From positions 23,542-87,541 of the forward strand of contig JBAQYF010000004.1 of NCBI GenBank assembly GCA_049299895.1: DNA of 64,000 bases. Reading direction: 5' to 3'. Every line of letters begins with the position of its first letter. The stretch's first letter is position 1. The DNA comes from CAIYYO01 sp049299895. Its GTDB lineage: Archaea; Altiarchaeota; Altiarchaeia; IMC4; QMZM01. Shown one piece after another: positions 1-7,127 of the stretch. Made by a program: the position numbers and the translations under genes. The notes beneath the pieces were generated by a model, which worked only from the letters and a program-made list of their open reading frames with translations, had not been told where the DNA came from and ran no database searches.

Positions 1-347
1 TTGAACGGATAGTATGAACTGATCAGGGAGACGACGGGCGCCGCGGGCTCTTTTGAGTCGACGTATTTCATCAGCTCCGCCACATGTTCTTTTTTTATCC
101 AGTCGTCCGGTGCCTGCATCACAGATACTGCATTGCCCGGGTGCGCCTTTAATTCGTTCAGGTAATCGAGAGGCGTATGGTTGCCCCAGTAGCAGTCGTA
201 CGCAGAGTAGTATATTTCTCCGATATCATTTTTCTGTTCCAGCGAGCAGTTGGCAGGGGGTGCCGGGACGTTCTCTTTCTTATCGGCGCATCCCGCCGCA
301 AGCAAAAGCAATGCCAGCGACACTATAAGATATTCTTTCCAGGCCAC
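1..347 (-). CDS. Predicted lipoprotein, N-terminal part, cut by the window edge
   Basis: The reverse strand reads open from a GTG at 347 to the edge, giving 115 residues without a stop. The start is a classic lipoprotein signal: a short charged N-terminus, a hydrophobic run (LIVSLALLLLAAG) and a lipobox Cys at about residue 20. After the Cys comes a Lys/Pro-rich linker, then a soluble part with Cys, Tyr and Trp residues (YDCYWGNHTPLDYL). It is therefore probably anchored on the outer face of the membrane. An in-frame GTG at 368 would add seven residues, but a TATA-like ATAAATA lies between the two, so 347 is preferred. I recognise no family and the C-terminus is missing. Confidence 0.7.
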   Translation of the reverse strand, partial: MAWKEYLIVSLALLLLAAGCADKKENVPAPPANCSLEQKNDIGEIYYSAYDCYWGNHTPLDYLNELKAHPGNAVSVMQAPDDWIKKEHVAELMKYVDSKEPAAPVVSLISSYYPF

Positions 348-439
348 GTTATTTATTGGAAACGACACATTAAAAGATGACCCGGTACCGGGGCATTATT
401 AAAAATCCGGCACAATATTATTCTGTTGCAGGTTTTGTG

Positions 440-1558
440 ATGAAGATCGGAATCTTTGTTTGCGGAGAAGGTCTGGGGCATACTACTCGCTGCCTTGCGC
501 TGGGTGAAAGGCTTATTGCCCGGGGCCATGAAATAGTTTTCTGCGGTTACGGCTATTCGAAAAAGCACCTGGAGGAGTCCGGGTTTTCAGTGCATAATAT
601 CCCATCCGAGCTACGGATAATAGGCGTTGAAGGCTCTGTGTCCATGCGCAGGTCCATACTGAGAACTATAGGCGAGATAGACCCGCTGGGCTTTCCCAAG
701 CTGATGAACGTCATCCGCAGAGAGAAACTGGACGTCGTAGTCTCCGACAGCTATCTGATGGCCGCTATATCTGCAAGGATCGTCAAGAAGCCGGCAATCC
801 TCATCGTGAACCAGACCAACATGTATAACCTTTTCAGGAACCGCGGAGCGGACGTCGAATTGGTGGGAAAAGTGGTCCACGGATTCTCCAAAGAGGTCTT
901 CAGGCACGTAGACAGGCTCCTGATCCCCGATTTTCCTCCGCCGTACGCCGTCTGCGAAAAGAACATAGACGTCGAATCAGAGCTCATCGACAAGGTAGAG
1001 TTCATCGGACCTATGGTCAGGAAAAAACCGGAAGAGGTCACAGCAATGCATTTCGACAAGCCGCACATACTCTCTATGGTAGGGGGCTTCGGATACAGGG
1101 AGAAGATATTCCACAACGTGATATCAGCGGCAAAGTCCATGTCGGACTATGATTTCACGCTGGCGTCCGGCCCGAGCGTGAACCTGGACCACGTCAAAAA
1201 CGGGCTCCCGGGAAACATCAATATCGTAAAGCACATAAACGACGTGTTCCCATACCTGAAAGCCTCGCAGGCGGTGATCGCGCCCGGTGGTCATTCCACG
1301 ATAATGGAGTGCGCAAGCTTCGGAAAACCGATCCTCTCTTTTCCCGACATGTTCCACGCGGAGCAGGAGAACAACGCGAAAAAGGCGGAGGAACTCGGAA
1401 TAGGAAGGTGCCTCTCATACTTTAATCCGCCGTTCATGATAGAGGAGTTCATCCGCGAATCGAAGAGCTTCGAGAAGAACTGCGCAAAACTAATGGAATA
1501 CGCAAGGAAGATGGACGGGCCCGGGAGGGCCGTTGAGATACTGGAGGAGATGATCTGA
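440..1558 (+). CDS. MurG-like glycosyltransferase (GT28/GT1 fold)
   Basis: A 372-residue protein with the two-Rossmann GT-B layout. The N-terminal motif GEGLGHTTRCLALGERL (about residues 8-24) is the glycine-rich loop of MurG/UDP-glucuronosyl transferase-like enzymes. The C-terminal motif APGGHSTIMECASFGKPIL (about 280-298) is the nucleotide-sugar binding region. Archaeal members of this family are usually annotated as UDP-sugar transferases of cell-surface or lipid glycosylation, but donor and acceptor cannot be read from sequence. The reading frame extends upstream to 377, but those residues do not look like family sequence, so the ATG at 440, where the beta-1 strand MKIGIFVCG begins, is chosen. 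It diverges from the lipoprotein at 1-347. Confidence 0.85.
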   Translation: MKIGIFVCGEGLGHTTRCLALGERLIARGHEIVFCGYGYSKKHLEESGFSVHNIPSELRIIGVEGSVSMRRSILRTIGEIDPLGFPKLMNVIRREKLDVVVSDSYLMAAISARIVKKPAILIVNQTNMYNLFRNRGADVELVGKVVHGFSKEVFRHVDRLLIPDFPPPYAVCEKNIDVESELIDKVEFIGPMVRKKPEEVTAMHFDKPHILSMVGGFGYREKIFHNVISAAKSMSDYDFTLASGPSVNLDHVKNGLPGNINIVKHINDVFPYLKASQAVIAPGGHSTIMECASFGKPILSFPDMFHAEQENNAKKAEELGIGRCLSYFNPPFMIEEFIRESKSFEKNCAKLMEYARKMDGPGRAVEILEEMI

Positions 1559-1606
1559 ATATTTTTTTCTGTGCCTTTTTGCTATTTATACCCAAATGTT
1601 ATATAT

Positions 1607-1625
1607 ATCTAACATATAGTTAGAT
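1607..1625. promoter_or_regulatory. Inverted repeat overlapping the TATA box of the XRE operon
   Basis: ATCTAAC and GTTAGAT form 7-bp perfect arms around ATATA. The repeat sits directly on a TATA-like run (TTATATATAT, 1599-1608) and ends 10 bp before the first ATG of the operon at 1636. Small archaeal XRE regulators usually repress their own operon, so this is the best operator candidate for the regulator at 2312. The assignment is by position only. Confidence 0.5.
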
Positions 1626-1635
1626 TTACACAACA

Positions 1636-1932
1636 ATGAAAACTGCATTAAGCGAATGGACCGGAATCGGCGCAGCTATCGGCATCATCTACGGCCTGCT
1701 ACTGGAGAACATCGGCCTTGGGGTCGCACTCGGGATATGCATAGGAACGGCTGCAGGCTACTATAAAACGACAAGGACGTATGCTCTCGTCGTCGGAATC
1801 CTGGCACTGTCCATAGCGATTATCGGTTCCTCGCTAGACGGCGGACTAAAGGCAGTAATGGGGGCGGCAGTATTCATAATAATGGGGTTAGCGATATCAT
1901 ACTCCGCCCGCGGAAAAGGGGATGAAAAATGA
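1636..1932 (+). CDS. Small membrane protein, first gene of XRE operon
   Basis: A 98-residue protein made almost entirely of hydrophobic segments: GIGAAIGIIYGLLL, GLGVALGICIGTAAGYY, ALVVGILALSIAIIG and AVMGAAVFIIMGLAISY, so probably three or four membrane spans with a short charged tail. No catalytic motif is visible. Its stop overlaps the next start by four bases (ATGA), so it is translationally coupled to 1929-2315 and on to the XRE regulator at 2312. Such membrane protein plus small HTH operons are common in archaea and firmicutes, but their substrate or stress is generally unknown. Function unassigned. Confidence 0.75.
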   Translation: MKTALSEWTGIGAAIGIIYGLLLENIGLGVALGICIGTAAGYYKTTRTYALVVGILALSIAIIGSSLDGGLKAVMGAAVFIIMGLAISYSARGKGDEK

Positions 1933-2315
1933 ATGAGAACACAACAAGAATAACGGCACTCGCAGTAAGCGTGATCGCACTCGGTGTGGCCCTTTTTTAC
2001 ATGGGGCCCCCGGTGGACGACGGGATAAAGGCAACGATAATAGCGGTCGGTTTTGCACTGCTCGGAATAGCAATAGTATACTTCTTCCAGCGCAGGGGCG
2101 AAGTCATGAAAGACGAGCGGACGACAATGATAACGAATAAGTCACTAGCATGGTCGTGGTGGGGAACTTACGTTTTCATAGCCGCGCTGCTATGGCTGTC
2201 CCACTACGGCAAGATCGCCTTAAGCGCGCAGGATGCGTTATCTTACATATCCTTCTTTATGTTATTCTCAGCGATGTTCACGAAGATGTACCTTAAGATG
2301 AGAGGTGACGCATGA
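1929..2315 (+). CDS. DUF2178-like membrane protein
   Basis: A 128-residue protein with two N-terminal hydrophobic spans, a central polar loop (QRRGEVMKDERTTMITNKS) and two further spans. The ...DER...I..K(A/S) loop between pairs of helices is the typical look of DUF2178 proteins, which accompany small XRE-type regulators in archaeal and bacterial operons. It overlaps the genes on both sides by four bases, so all three products are expected to be made together. Biochemical function is unknown; a sensor or partner that titrates the regulator is one possibility. Confidence 0.7.
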   Translation: MNENTTRITALAVSVIALGVALFYMGPPVDDGIKATIIAVGFALLGIAIVYFFQRRGEVMKDERTTMITNKSLAWSWWGTYVFIAALLWLSHYGKIALSAQDALSYISFFMLFSAMFTKMYLKMRGDA

Positions 2316-2512
2316 GGACAAGGATAAAAGAGCTGCGGGCACGCTACGACATGACACAGGAGGGCCTTGGAGTCAAGGTCGGTGTTAGGAGAGAAACAAT
2401 AGTCTTTCTAGAGAAAGGAAAGTATAACCCATCGCTGAAACTAGCGCATGACATCGCTAAAGTGCTGAATGAGAAGATAGAGGAGATATTTATCTTTGAA
2501 GAGAACGAGTAG
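2312..2512 (+). CDS. XRE-family HTH regulator (minimal, 66 aa)
   Basis: The whole protein is one Cro/CI-type helix-turn-helix: RIKELRARYDMTQEGLGVKVGVRRETIVFLEKGKYNPSLKLAHDIAKVL, followed by the short tail EKIEEIFIFEE seen in the YgzD/SdpR-associated XRE subfamily. It has no ligand domain, so signal input probably comes from the co-encoded membrane proteins. It is translationally coupled to 1929-2315. Likely autoregulator through the inverted repeat at 1607-1625. It ends two bases before the convergent flavin reductase pseudogene. Confidence 0.9.
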   Translation: MRTRIKELRARYDMTQEGLGVKVGVRRETIVFLEKGKYNPSLKLAHDIAKVLNEKIEEIFIFEENE

Positions 2513-2513
2513 A

Positions 2514-3142
2514 CTACGTCTTCAATTTCTTCCCAATGCTCCAGGCATCCGCAAACCGTTCTCCCATCTTCCAGTACCCCCTGCCGATCTTGTCAAAGAG
2601 AATAGGCTTGATCTTCGCATAGTCCACGACGCCCTTTACGAGGATCTTTTCCTCGCAGTATGTCTCCATTATCAGAATGGGATATTTTACACGATATGGG
2701 ATATAGCCTTTACGAGGATCTTTTCCTCGCAGTATGTCTCCATTACTTCGCCTATGAACAGGTCATGCGTTCCCATATCCACCGTATTGACCAGTTTGCA
2801 TTCCATATTCAGCGGGCATTGTTCGATCATGGGCGCGGTCTTGAGTTTTCCGTAGAAGTTTGTGAAGAGCGCCCCCTTATCAGTGTCTTTACCGCTTACG
2901 AGGCCGCAGTAGTCTGTTTCCACGACCATGCTTTCGGAGGGCAGGTTTACGCTGAAGGTTTTGTTTTCAATAATCCAGCGATTGGTATAATGCACCTTAT
3001 TGATGCTGAGAGTAATCGCTTTTGTAGATGCTAGCCCTACATGCGCTATTGTGAGGTAGCTTGGTTTTCCGTCAACGTCCGCTCCTACCAGCACCGCGGG
3101 CAGGGGATACAGGCAATTAACCGGGCCTATGTTCTTTTTCAT
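2514..3142 (-). pseudogene. Flavin reductase-like FMN-binding protein, disrupted by a 74-bp insertion
   Basis: From the ATG at 3142 the reverse strand encodes an FMN-binding split-barrel (flavoredoxin/flavin reductase) protein: an N-terminal PAVLVGADVDGKPSYLTIA, then GLVSGKDTDKG and GEVMETYCEEK. The frame then stops early after about 151 residues. The missing C-terminus (GVVDYAKIKPILFD and RGYWKMGERFADAW) is still present downstream in another frame, up to a TAG at 2514-2516. Removing one copy of a 39-bp repeat plus the 35 bp between the copies restores a 184-residue protein, the normal family length. So a 74-bp insertion, not divisible by three, broke the gene. An assembly error is the alternative. 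Confidence 0.85.
2633..2745. repeat. 39-bp direct repeat pair flanking 35 bp
   Basis: The same 39 bases (beginning CCTTTACGAGG, ending GTCTCCATTA) occur at 2633-2671 and 2707-2745. The 35 bases between them are unique and contain TGGGATAT twice. Both copies encode the METYCEEKILVK stretch of the flavin reductase, so the repeat arose inside the gene and frameshifted it. No terminal inverted repeats or transposase are visible. Confidence 0.9.
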
Positions 3143-3443
3143 TTACTATCTCCTCGTCGATTCCTTGTCCTTCCAATATAGAACGTAGAATAATCGGATT
3201 AGGAGTTATTAACATGATACTTAAAGCTGTAGTACCCATATTTTTCTATGGGCAAGCGTGAAAATACTACGAGTTTTAAGTCTGCTCGAAGGAAGCGGAG
3301 ACACCGAGTCTGCAGGCATACTCGTGCAAGGGATTAGATAAATATCCTGTTTTTCTTATCTAGGCTTAGTTTTAACAAGGTCTTAAATCATTTTTCCGGG
3401 TTTTATACCTCTTATTTCTTATAATAACCATCTAATTATATAG
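3143..3443. other. 301-bp intergenic region between diverging genes
   Basis: No protein-coding gene is visible. It holds a perfect 6-bp stem-loop (CCCATA/TATGGG, loop TTTTTC) at 3235-3252, a nested pair of stems at 3268-3326 (entered separately), and the PaaK promoter region, with a TATA-like TTTTATACC about 45 bases before the GTG start. Confidence 0.6.
3268..3326 (+). ncRNA. Possible structured RNA element upstream of PaaK
   Basis: TACGAG (3268-3273) can pair with CTCGTG (3321-3326). Inside it GTCTGC (3280-3285) pairs with GCAGGC (3312-3317), and TCG/CGA extends the inner helix around a purine-rich loop (AAGGAAGCGGAGACAC). This nested arrangement lies about 120 bases before the PaaK start and could be a leader structure or independent RNA on either strand. 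It matches no riboswitch class I know, and short stems like these can occur by chance. Confidence 0.25.
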
Positions 3444-4766
3444 GTGGTTGAGATCGACTGCTGGAACAAGATAGAGAAAGCATCTGCAAACGAGCTACGG
3501 GACCTGCAAAGCAAAAGACTGAGAGACATCGTAAAATACGTCTACGACAATTCGCGCTTCTACCGCAAGAAACTGGTTGACGCAGGCATCAAGCCGTCTG
3601 ACATAAAATCGATAGACGATATCAAGAAACTTCCTTACACCGAAAAAACAGACTTGCGCGATAATTACCCGTTCGGTATGTTTTCAAAACCGCTGGACGA
3701 GGTTGTCGAGATACACGCATCGTCCGGGACGACCGGGAAACCGACCGTCGTGGGCTACACAAAAAAGGACGTAGACCTCTGGAGCGAGGTCATGGCCCGT
3801 TCTCTCACATGCGCAGGCGTGCATTCAAAGGACGTAGTGCAGAACGCGTACGGCTACGGCCTGTTCACGGGGGGCCTGGGCGCGCACTACGGGGCGCTCA
3901 CCGTCGGAGCATCCGTTATACCGATATCCGGCGGGAATACGCCAAGGCAATTGATGCTCATGCAGGACTTCGGGACAACCGTACTCACATGCACGCCGTC
4001 CTATGCGCTGCACATAGCAGAAGAGGCGCAGAAACTCGGATTCGATCTCTCCAGGATGAAGGTCCGGGTGGGAGTCCACGGAGCAGAGCCCTGGACGCAC
4101 GAATTCCGCAAGAAGATAGAAGAAGCATGGGGCAATAATTATCTGGCGCTCGACATATACGGCCTGTCCGAGATAATCGGCCCGGGAGTCGCCATGGAAT
4201 GCCCCGGCAAAGACGGCCTCCACGTATGGAGCGACCTGTTCTACCCGGAAATAGTAGACCCGAAGACCGGCGAACCATTATCAGAAGGAGAAGAGGGAGA
4301 ACTGGTATTCACGACCCTCACAAAAGAGGCGATGCCGCTCATCCGCTACAGAACGCATGACATAACGAAACTGACGTACGAAAAGTGCCCCCACTGCGGC
4401 CGAACTGCTCCGCGATTCGCCAAATTCACAGGAAGAAGCGACGACATGCTTATAATACGCGGAGTGAACGTCTTCCCAAGCCAGATAGAACACGTACTCA
4501 TGAAGTTCCCGGCAGTCGGGAACAACTATATGATCGTCGTCGACCGCGCAGAATCCCTTGACACCCTCGCAGTAAAGGTCGAGATGAACCCTGCGATGCT
4601 CTCAGACAAGATGAAAGACGTCCTGACATTGGAAAAGCAGATAGAATACGCGATAAAAGAGACCTGCCTCGTCTCAGCAAAAGTTCAGCTCGTGGAACCC
4701 GGTTCCATCCCCAGAGCGGAAGGCAAGGCAAAGCGCGTCGAGGACAAGAGAAAGGGGAAGATGTAA
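3444..4766 (+). CDS. paaK: Phenylacetate-CoA ligase family protein (PaaK-like), copy 1
   Basis: A 440-residue adenylate-forming ligase. The AMP-binding P-loop ASSGTTGKPTVVGYT lies at about residues 91-105. DIYGLSEIIGPGVAMEC and MPLIRYRTHDITKL are the following ANL motifs, and the C-terminal lid ends with RAEGKAKRVEDKR, the lysine-containing end typical of PaaK. A Cys/His zinc-like motif (CPHCGR) precedes the hinge. It activates aryl acids to aryl-CoA via the adenylate. The start is GTG at 3444. The ACT-domain gene follows after a 152-bp gap, and IorAB plus an aminotransferase lie 4.5 kb on. This suggests aromatic amino acid degradation, although the exact aryl acid is not determined. Confidence 0.9.
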   Translation: MVEIDCWNKIEKASANELRDLQSKRLRDIVKYVYDNSRFYRKKLVDAGIKPSDIKSIDDIKKLPYTEKTDLRDNYPFGMFSKPLDEVVEIHASSGTTGKPTVVGYTKKDVDLWSEVMARSLTCAGVHSKDVVQNAYGYGLFTGGLGAHYGALTVGASVIPISGGNTPRQLMLMQDFGTTVLTCTPSYALHIAEEAQKLGFDLSRMKVRVGVHGAEPWTHEFRKKIEEAWGNNYLALDIYGLSEIIGPGVAMECPGKDGLHVWSDLFYPEIVDPKTGEPLSEGEEGELVFTTLTKEAMPLIRYRTHDITKLTYEKCPHCGRTAPRFAKFTGRSDDMLIIRGVNVFPSQIEHVLMKFPAVGNNYMIVVDRAESLDTLAVKVEMNPAMLSDKMKDVLTLEKQIEYAIKETCLVSAKVQLVEPGSIPRAEGKAKRVEDKRKGKM

Positions 4767-4782
4767 CACTAAAGAAAAACAA

Positions 4783-4938
4783 AAAAAGATGGTCAAACAA
4801 ATCTCTATGAGCCTTTAAGAAAGGTGTCTCGCAGAGACATGCCGCCAGATGCGGCATCGCGAAACCGCGGGATGAGCCTGCCGGCTCACCCCACAAGCCG
4901 ACTCAAAAAAACAAAAAGATGGTCAAACAAATCTCTAT
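4783..4938. repeat. 26-bp direct repeats flanking a five-hairpin array
   Basis: A 26-base block covering the ACT gene start (A-tract, ATG, GTCAAACAAATCTCTAT) occurs at 4783-4808 and again at 4913-4938. Between the copies lie five perfect stem-loops in a row: CCTTT/AAAGG (4812-4824), GTCTC/GAGAC (4826-4838), ATGCCGC/GCGGCAT (4839-4857), CGCG/CGCG (4858-4869) and TGAGCC/GGCTCA (4873-4888), with loops of 3-5 bases. The upstream copy creates a nine-codon ORF, MVKQISMSL, at 4789-4818. This looks like a small hairpin element inserted with, or accompanied by, duplication of the gene start. An attenuator-like leader is the other reading. Confidence 0.85.
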
Positions 4939-5347
4939 ATTTCTGGCAAACCAGCCGGGGATGCTGAATAAAGCATGTGAAATACTTGCGAAAGAGAAGA
5001 TAGACATCCGCGCTCTGACGGTAGCGGACACAATAGACTTCGGTCTCCTGAGGATCATAACCGACAAGCCGGACAAGGCCGTTGCTGCGCTGAACAAGGG
5101 CGGCCTCTCGGCGATAGAGCACGAGGTCCTTGCAGTCGAAGTAGACGACTCACCCGGAGGGCTGGCTAGGATCACTGGGGCGCTGCTGAAGGCGGAGATC
5201 AATATAGAATATGCTTACGCTTTTGTGTCGAGGAAGGAGGATAATGCGTACGTTGTGCTTAGGACGGACGATCTTGCGAGGACTCAGAAGGTGCTGGAGA
5301 AAGCAGGTATAAGGATCGTGTCAGACAAAGAGATAGAGAGTATCTGA
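4919..5347 (+). CDS. Tandem ACT-domain protein paired with PaaK, copy 1
   Basis: A 142-residue protein made of two ACT repeats: MVKQISIFLANQPGMLNKACEILAKEKIDIRAL, then LAVEVDDSPGGLARITGALLKAEINIEYAYAF. This is the ACT-ACT protein that commonly sits beside phenylacetate-CoA ligase in archaea and anaerobic bacteria. ACT pairs bind amino acids, so it probably senses an aromatic amino acid or modulates the ligase. The ATG at 4919 lies in the second of two identical start blocks; the first only gives a nine-codon ORF. A paralogue with the same neighbour is at 47624-48052. Confidence 0.9.
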   Translation: MVKQISIFLANQPGMLNKACEILAKEKIDIRALTVADTIDFGLLRIITDKPDKAVAALNKGGLSAIEHEVLAVEVDDSPGGLARITGALLKAEINIEYAYAFVSRKEDNAYVVLRTDDLARTQKVLEKAGIRIVSDKEIESI

Positions 5348-5403
5348 TATAAGGAATTTATCATTTTCTCAAGCCTTACGGTATACCTTCTATATTTATT
5401 TTG

Positions 5404-5419
5404 GTAATACAATTATTAC
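5404..5419. promoter_or_regulatory. Inverted repeat upstream of PIN toxin-antitoxin pair
   Basis: GTAATA and TATTAC form 6-bp arms around CAAT, 12 bases before the toxin ATG at 5431 and next to a TATA-like stretch (CTATATTTATT). Toxin-antitoxin operons are usually autorepressed, so this is a candidate operator. Confidence 0.4.
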
Positions 5420-5430
5420 AATAGAATACA

Positions 5431-5937
5431 ATGATAGTATCCGACTCGTCAACGCTCATATTGCTTGCCAAGGCGTCAGTCCTTGAAAAGGTTGCCGGAG
5501 CCGATGAATTGGCTATCCCGGAATGTGTTTACTCGGAATCTGTTGTCAAGGGCAAAGATAAGGCGCGCCCGGATTCCCTGGTGATCGAAAAGCTGGTCGC
5601 CGAAGGAAAGATAAAAGTCAAAAAGGCGCCCCCGGAGGAAAAAGAGCGGCTGAAGTGTTCCTTTGGCATAACATGCGGGGAAAACCAGACGGTTGCCCTG
5701 GCAGTATCGGAAAAGTGCCGTCTCGTGCTGTCGGACGACAAAAAGTGCATGACGGTGTGCCGCACGCTGGGGATGCCTTACATGATAGCGCTCGATTGCG
5801 TCCTGGACCTCCTGTGCTCCAGCAGGATAACGAGGGAAAAAGCCATAGAAGCATTCGAAACCATAGCGGCGGCAGGGTGGCTGGGCGAAGAGATAATCAA
5901 AAGTAGGAGAGAACTGCTTGAAAAAACCGGAAAATGA
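5431..5937 (+). CDS. PIN-domain protein (DUF3368-type toxin)
   Basis: A 168-residue protein beginning MIVSDSSTLILLAKASVLEKV, the first PIN acidic motif in the DSSTLI form of the DUF3368/VapC-like group. A conserved Glu follows in the central GITCGENQTVALA motif, and an Asp pair in VLSDDKKCM forms the remaining metal site. PIN proteins of this type are Mg-dependent ribonucleases acting as toxins. The stop overlaps the next ATG by four bases. The order toxin then antitoxin, with the antitoxin carrying RHH and UPF0175 features, fits the known archaeal DUF3368/UPF0175 pairing. Confidence 0.85.
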   Translation: MIVSDSSTLILLAKASVLEKVAGADELAIPECVYSESVVKGKDKARPDSLVIEKLVAEGKIKVKKAPPEEKERLKCSFGITCGENQTVALAVSEKCRLVLSDDKKCMTVCRTLGMPYMIALDCVLDLLCSSRITREKAIEAFETIAAAGWLGEEIIKSRRELLEKTGK

Positions 5938-6251
5938 AGAACATCTGCATAAGGCTGGACGAAAAGACCCTGAAAAAGACAGGGGAACTTGCGGAAGCGG
6001 AAAACCTAGAAAGATCGGCCGCGATAAGGCAGGCGGTCGCCGCCGGCTTGGACGTGCTCTGCAAAAAGAAGGCCGCGGAAAATTACTCGGAGGGAAAGTT
6101 CTCGCTGTCCGAGGCGGCCAGGTTCGCAGGCGTGTCGGCGGGCGAGATGATGGAGATACTCTCGGAGAAAGGGATCAGGGCGAACTACGCGCTCAAAGAG
6201 GCGCAGGAGTCCTACAGGAACATCGGCATGCTGGGGAAGAAAAAGAAATAA
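5934..6251 (+). CDS. UPF0175-family antitoxin with RHH-like N-terminus
   Basis: A 105-residue protein. The N-terminus MKNICIRLDEKTLKKTGELAEAENLERSAAIRQAVAAGL looks like a ribbon-helix-helix DNA-binding unit. The C-terminal part AAENYSEGKFSLSEAARFAGVSAGEMMEILSEKGI is the UPF0175 helix-turn-helix segment. It is expected to neutralise the PIN protein and repress the operon, possibly at 5404-5419. It overlaps the toxin gene by four bases. Confidence 0.85.
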   Translation: MKNICIRLDEKTLKKTGELAEAENLERSAAIRQAVAAGLDVLCKKKAAENYSEGKFSLSEAARFAGVSAGEMMEILSEKGIRANYALKEAQESYRNIGMLGKKKK

Positions 6252-6624
6252 TTCGGCATCAGTTCGCCAGATCAGAATCCTTTTTCAGGTACTTTGCAGC
6301 CGCCCTGGCCTTGACTTGTATGCAAGCAGTTCAGCCTGTTCTTCACTCAGAACGCTTAGACAAAAACATATGAAATTTGTCAGCGCCGTCATACAAAATT
6401 ATATAAAATTTGTATGCGTACAATATCAAAAAGAGCAGGATTTACAAGGCCAATGGCCGGCGCGACTACAAAAACCGCCTCTCTACTCACTCTATTGTCT
6501 AAGCGCCTTTGCAAGCCCTTTACACTCTTTGGCAGATCATCTCCACCGAGGGCCTGGTGTCCCCCTCTCAAACCAGTAATTAATAAATTAAGGTTTTTAT
6601 CCTAAGAACGTCTATGTAGATAAG
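6252..6624. other. 373-bp intergenic region with gene remnant and inverted repeat
   Basis: No intact gene. On the reverse strand between about 6259 and 6360 a broken frame reads LSVLSEEQAELLAYKSR, then after a one-base shift RAAAKYLKKDSDLAN and a stop; this looks like the C-terminus of a lost small protein. At 6390-6416 CATACAAA and TTTGTATG form 8-bp arms around a TATA-like TTATATAAAA. The remaining sequence shows nothing I can support, and the short frames there have no family features. Confidence 0.5.
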
Positions 6625-7119
6625 ATGAGCGAGCAGCCCGGATACAAAGTCATAGAAGACATGGGAAACGAGGTCGAGGTAAGGGAATACCCGGGCCAGG
6701 TATGGGCGACGACCACCTCGCCTGAAGAGAACGAAGCGTTCAGCAGGCTGGCAGGATATATCCACGGCGGAAATTCAGAGGGGATGAAGATTACGATGAC
6801 TGCTCCTGTGATAACGATGCTTGCCAGGGAAGGAGTCCTCATGGCATTCATAATGCCCAAAGGGCTGGAACCAAAAAACCTCCCCAAGCCGCTCATAGAA
6901 AATATAGACATCAGGGAGTCCCGCCCGAAAAAGATGGCAGTGATATCATTCAGGGGACACCCGACGCACAGGGACTACGCAGTCAACCTGCAGATACTCA
7001 GAAACATCCTAAAGCAGAAGAACAGGAGGATAAAGGGAGACCCCATGCTGATGCATTACGACAATCCCTACACGCCCCCCGCAGCGCGCATAAACGAAAT
7101 AGCCGTGCACCTGGATTGA
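6625..7119 (+). CDS. SOUL heme-binding family protein
   Basis: A 164-residue protein with the SOUL/HBP layout: the N-terminal GYKVIEDMGNEVEVREYPGQVWATTT, the central GYIHGGNSEGMKITMTAPVITM and the downstream MAFIMPKGLEPKNLPKP. The NxxxxKIxMTxPV motif is diagnostic. Archaeal SOUL proteins are cytosolic and proposed to bind haem or other tetrapyrroles, but no function is established. It is monocistronic and convergent with the amidohydrolase. The ATG at 6625 is the only sensible start. Confidence 0.9.
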   Translation: MSEQPGYKVIEDMGNEVEVREYPGQVWATTTSPEENEAFSRLAGYIHGGNSEGMKITMTAPVITMLAREGVLMAFIMPKGLEPKNLPKPLIENIDIRESRPKKMAVISFRGHPTHRDYAVNLQILRNILKQKNRRIKGDPMLMHYDNPYTPPAARINEIAVHLD

Positions 7120-7127
7120 TCCAAGAA

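Noticed and set aside
2496..3034. Plus-strand reading frames over the flavin reductase region
   Set aside because: They are antisense shadows of the broken reductase; the repeat inflates their length.
6389..6605. Short open frames on both strands between the antitoxin and SOUL genes
   Set aside because: No family features, starts too close to the TATA-like sequence and no conserved composition.
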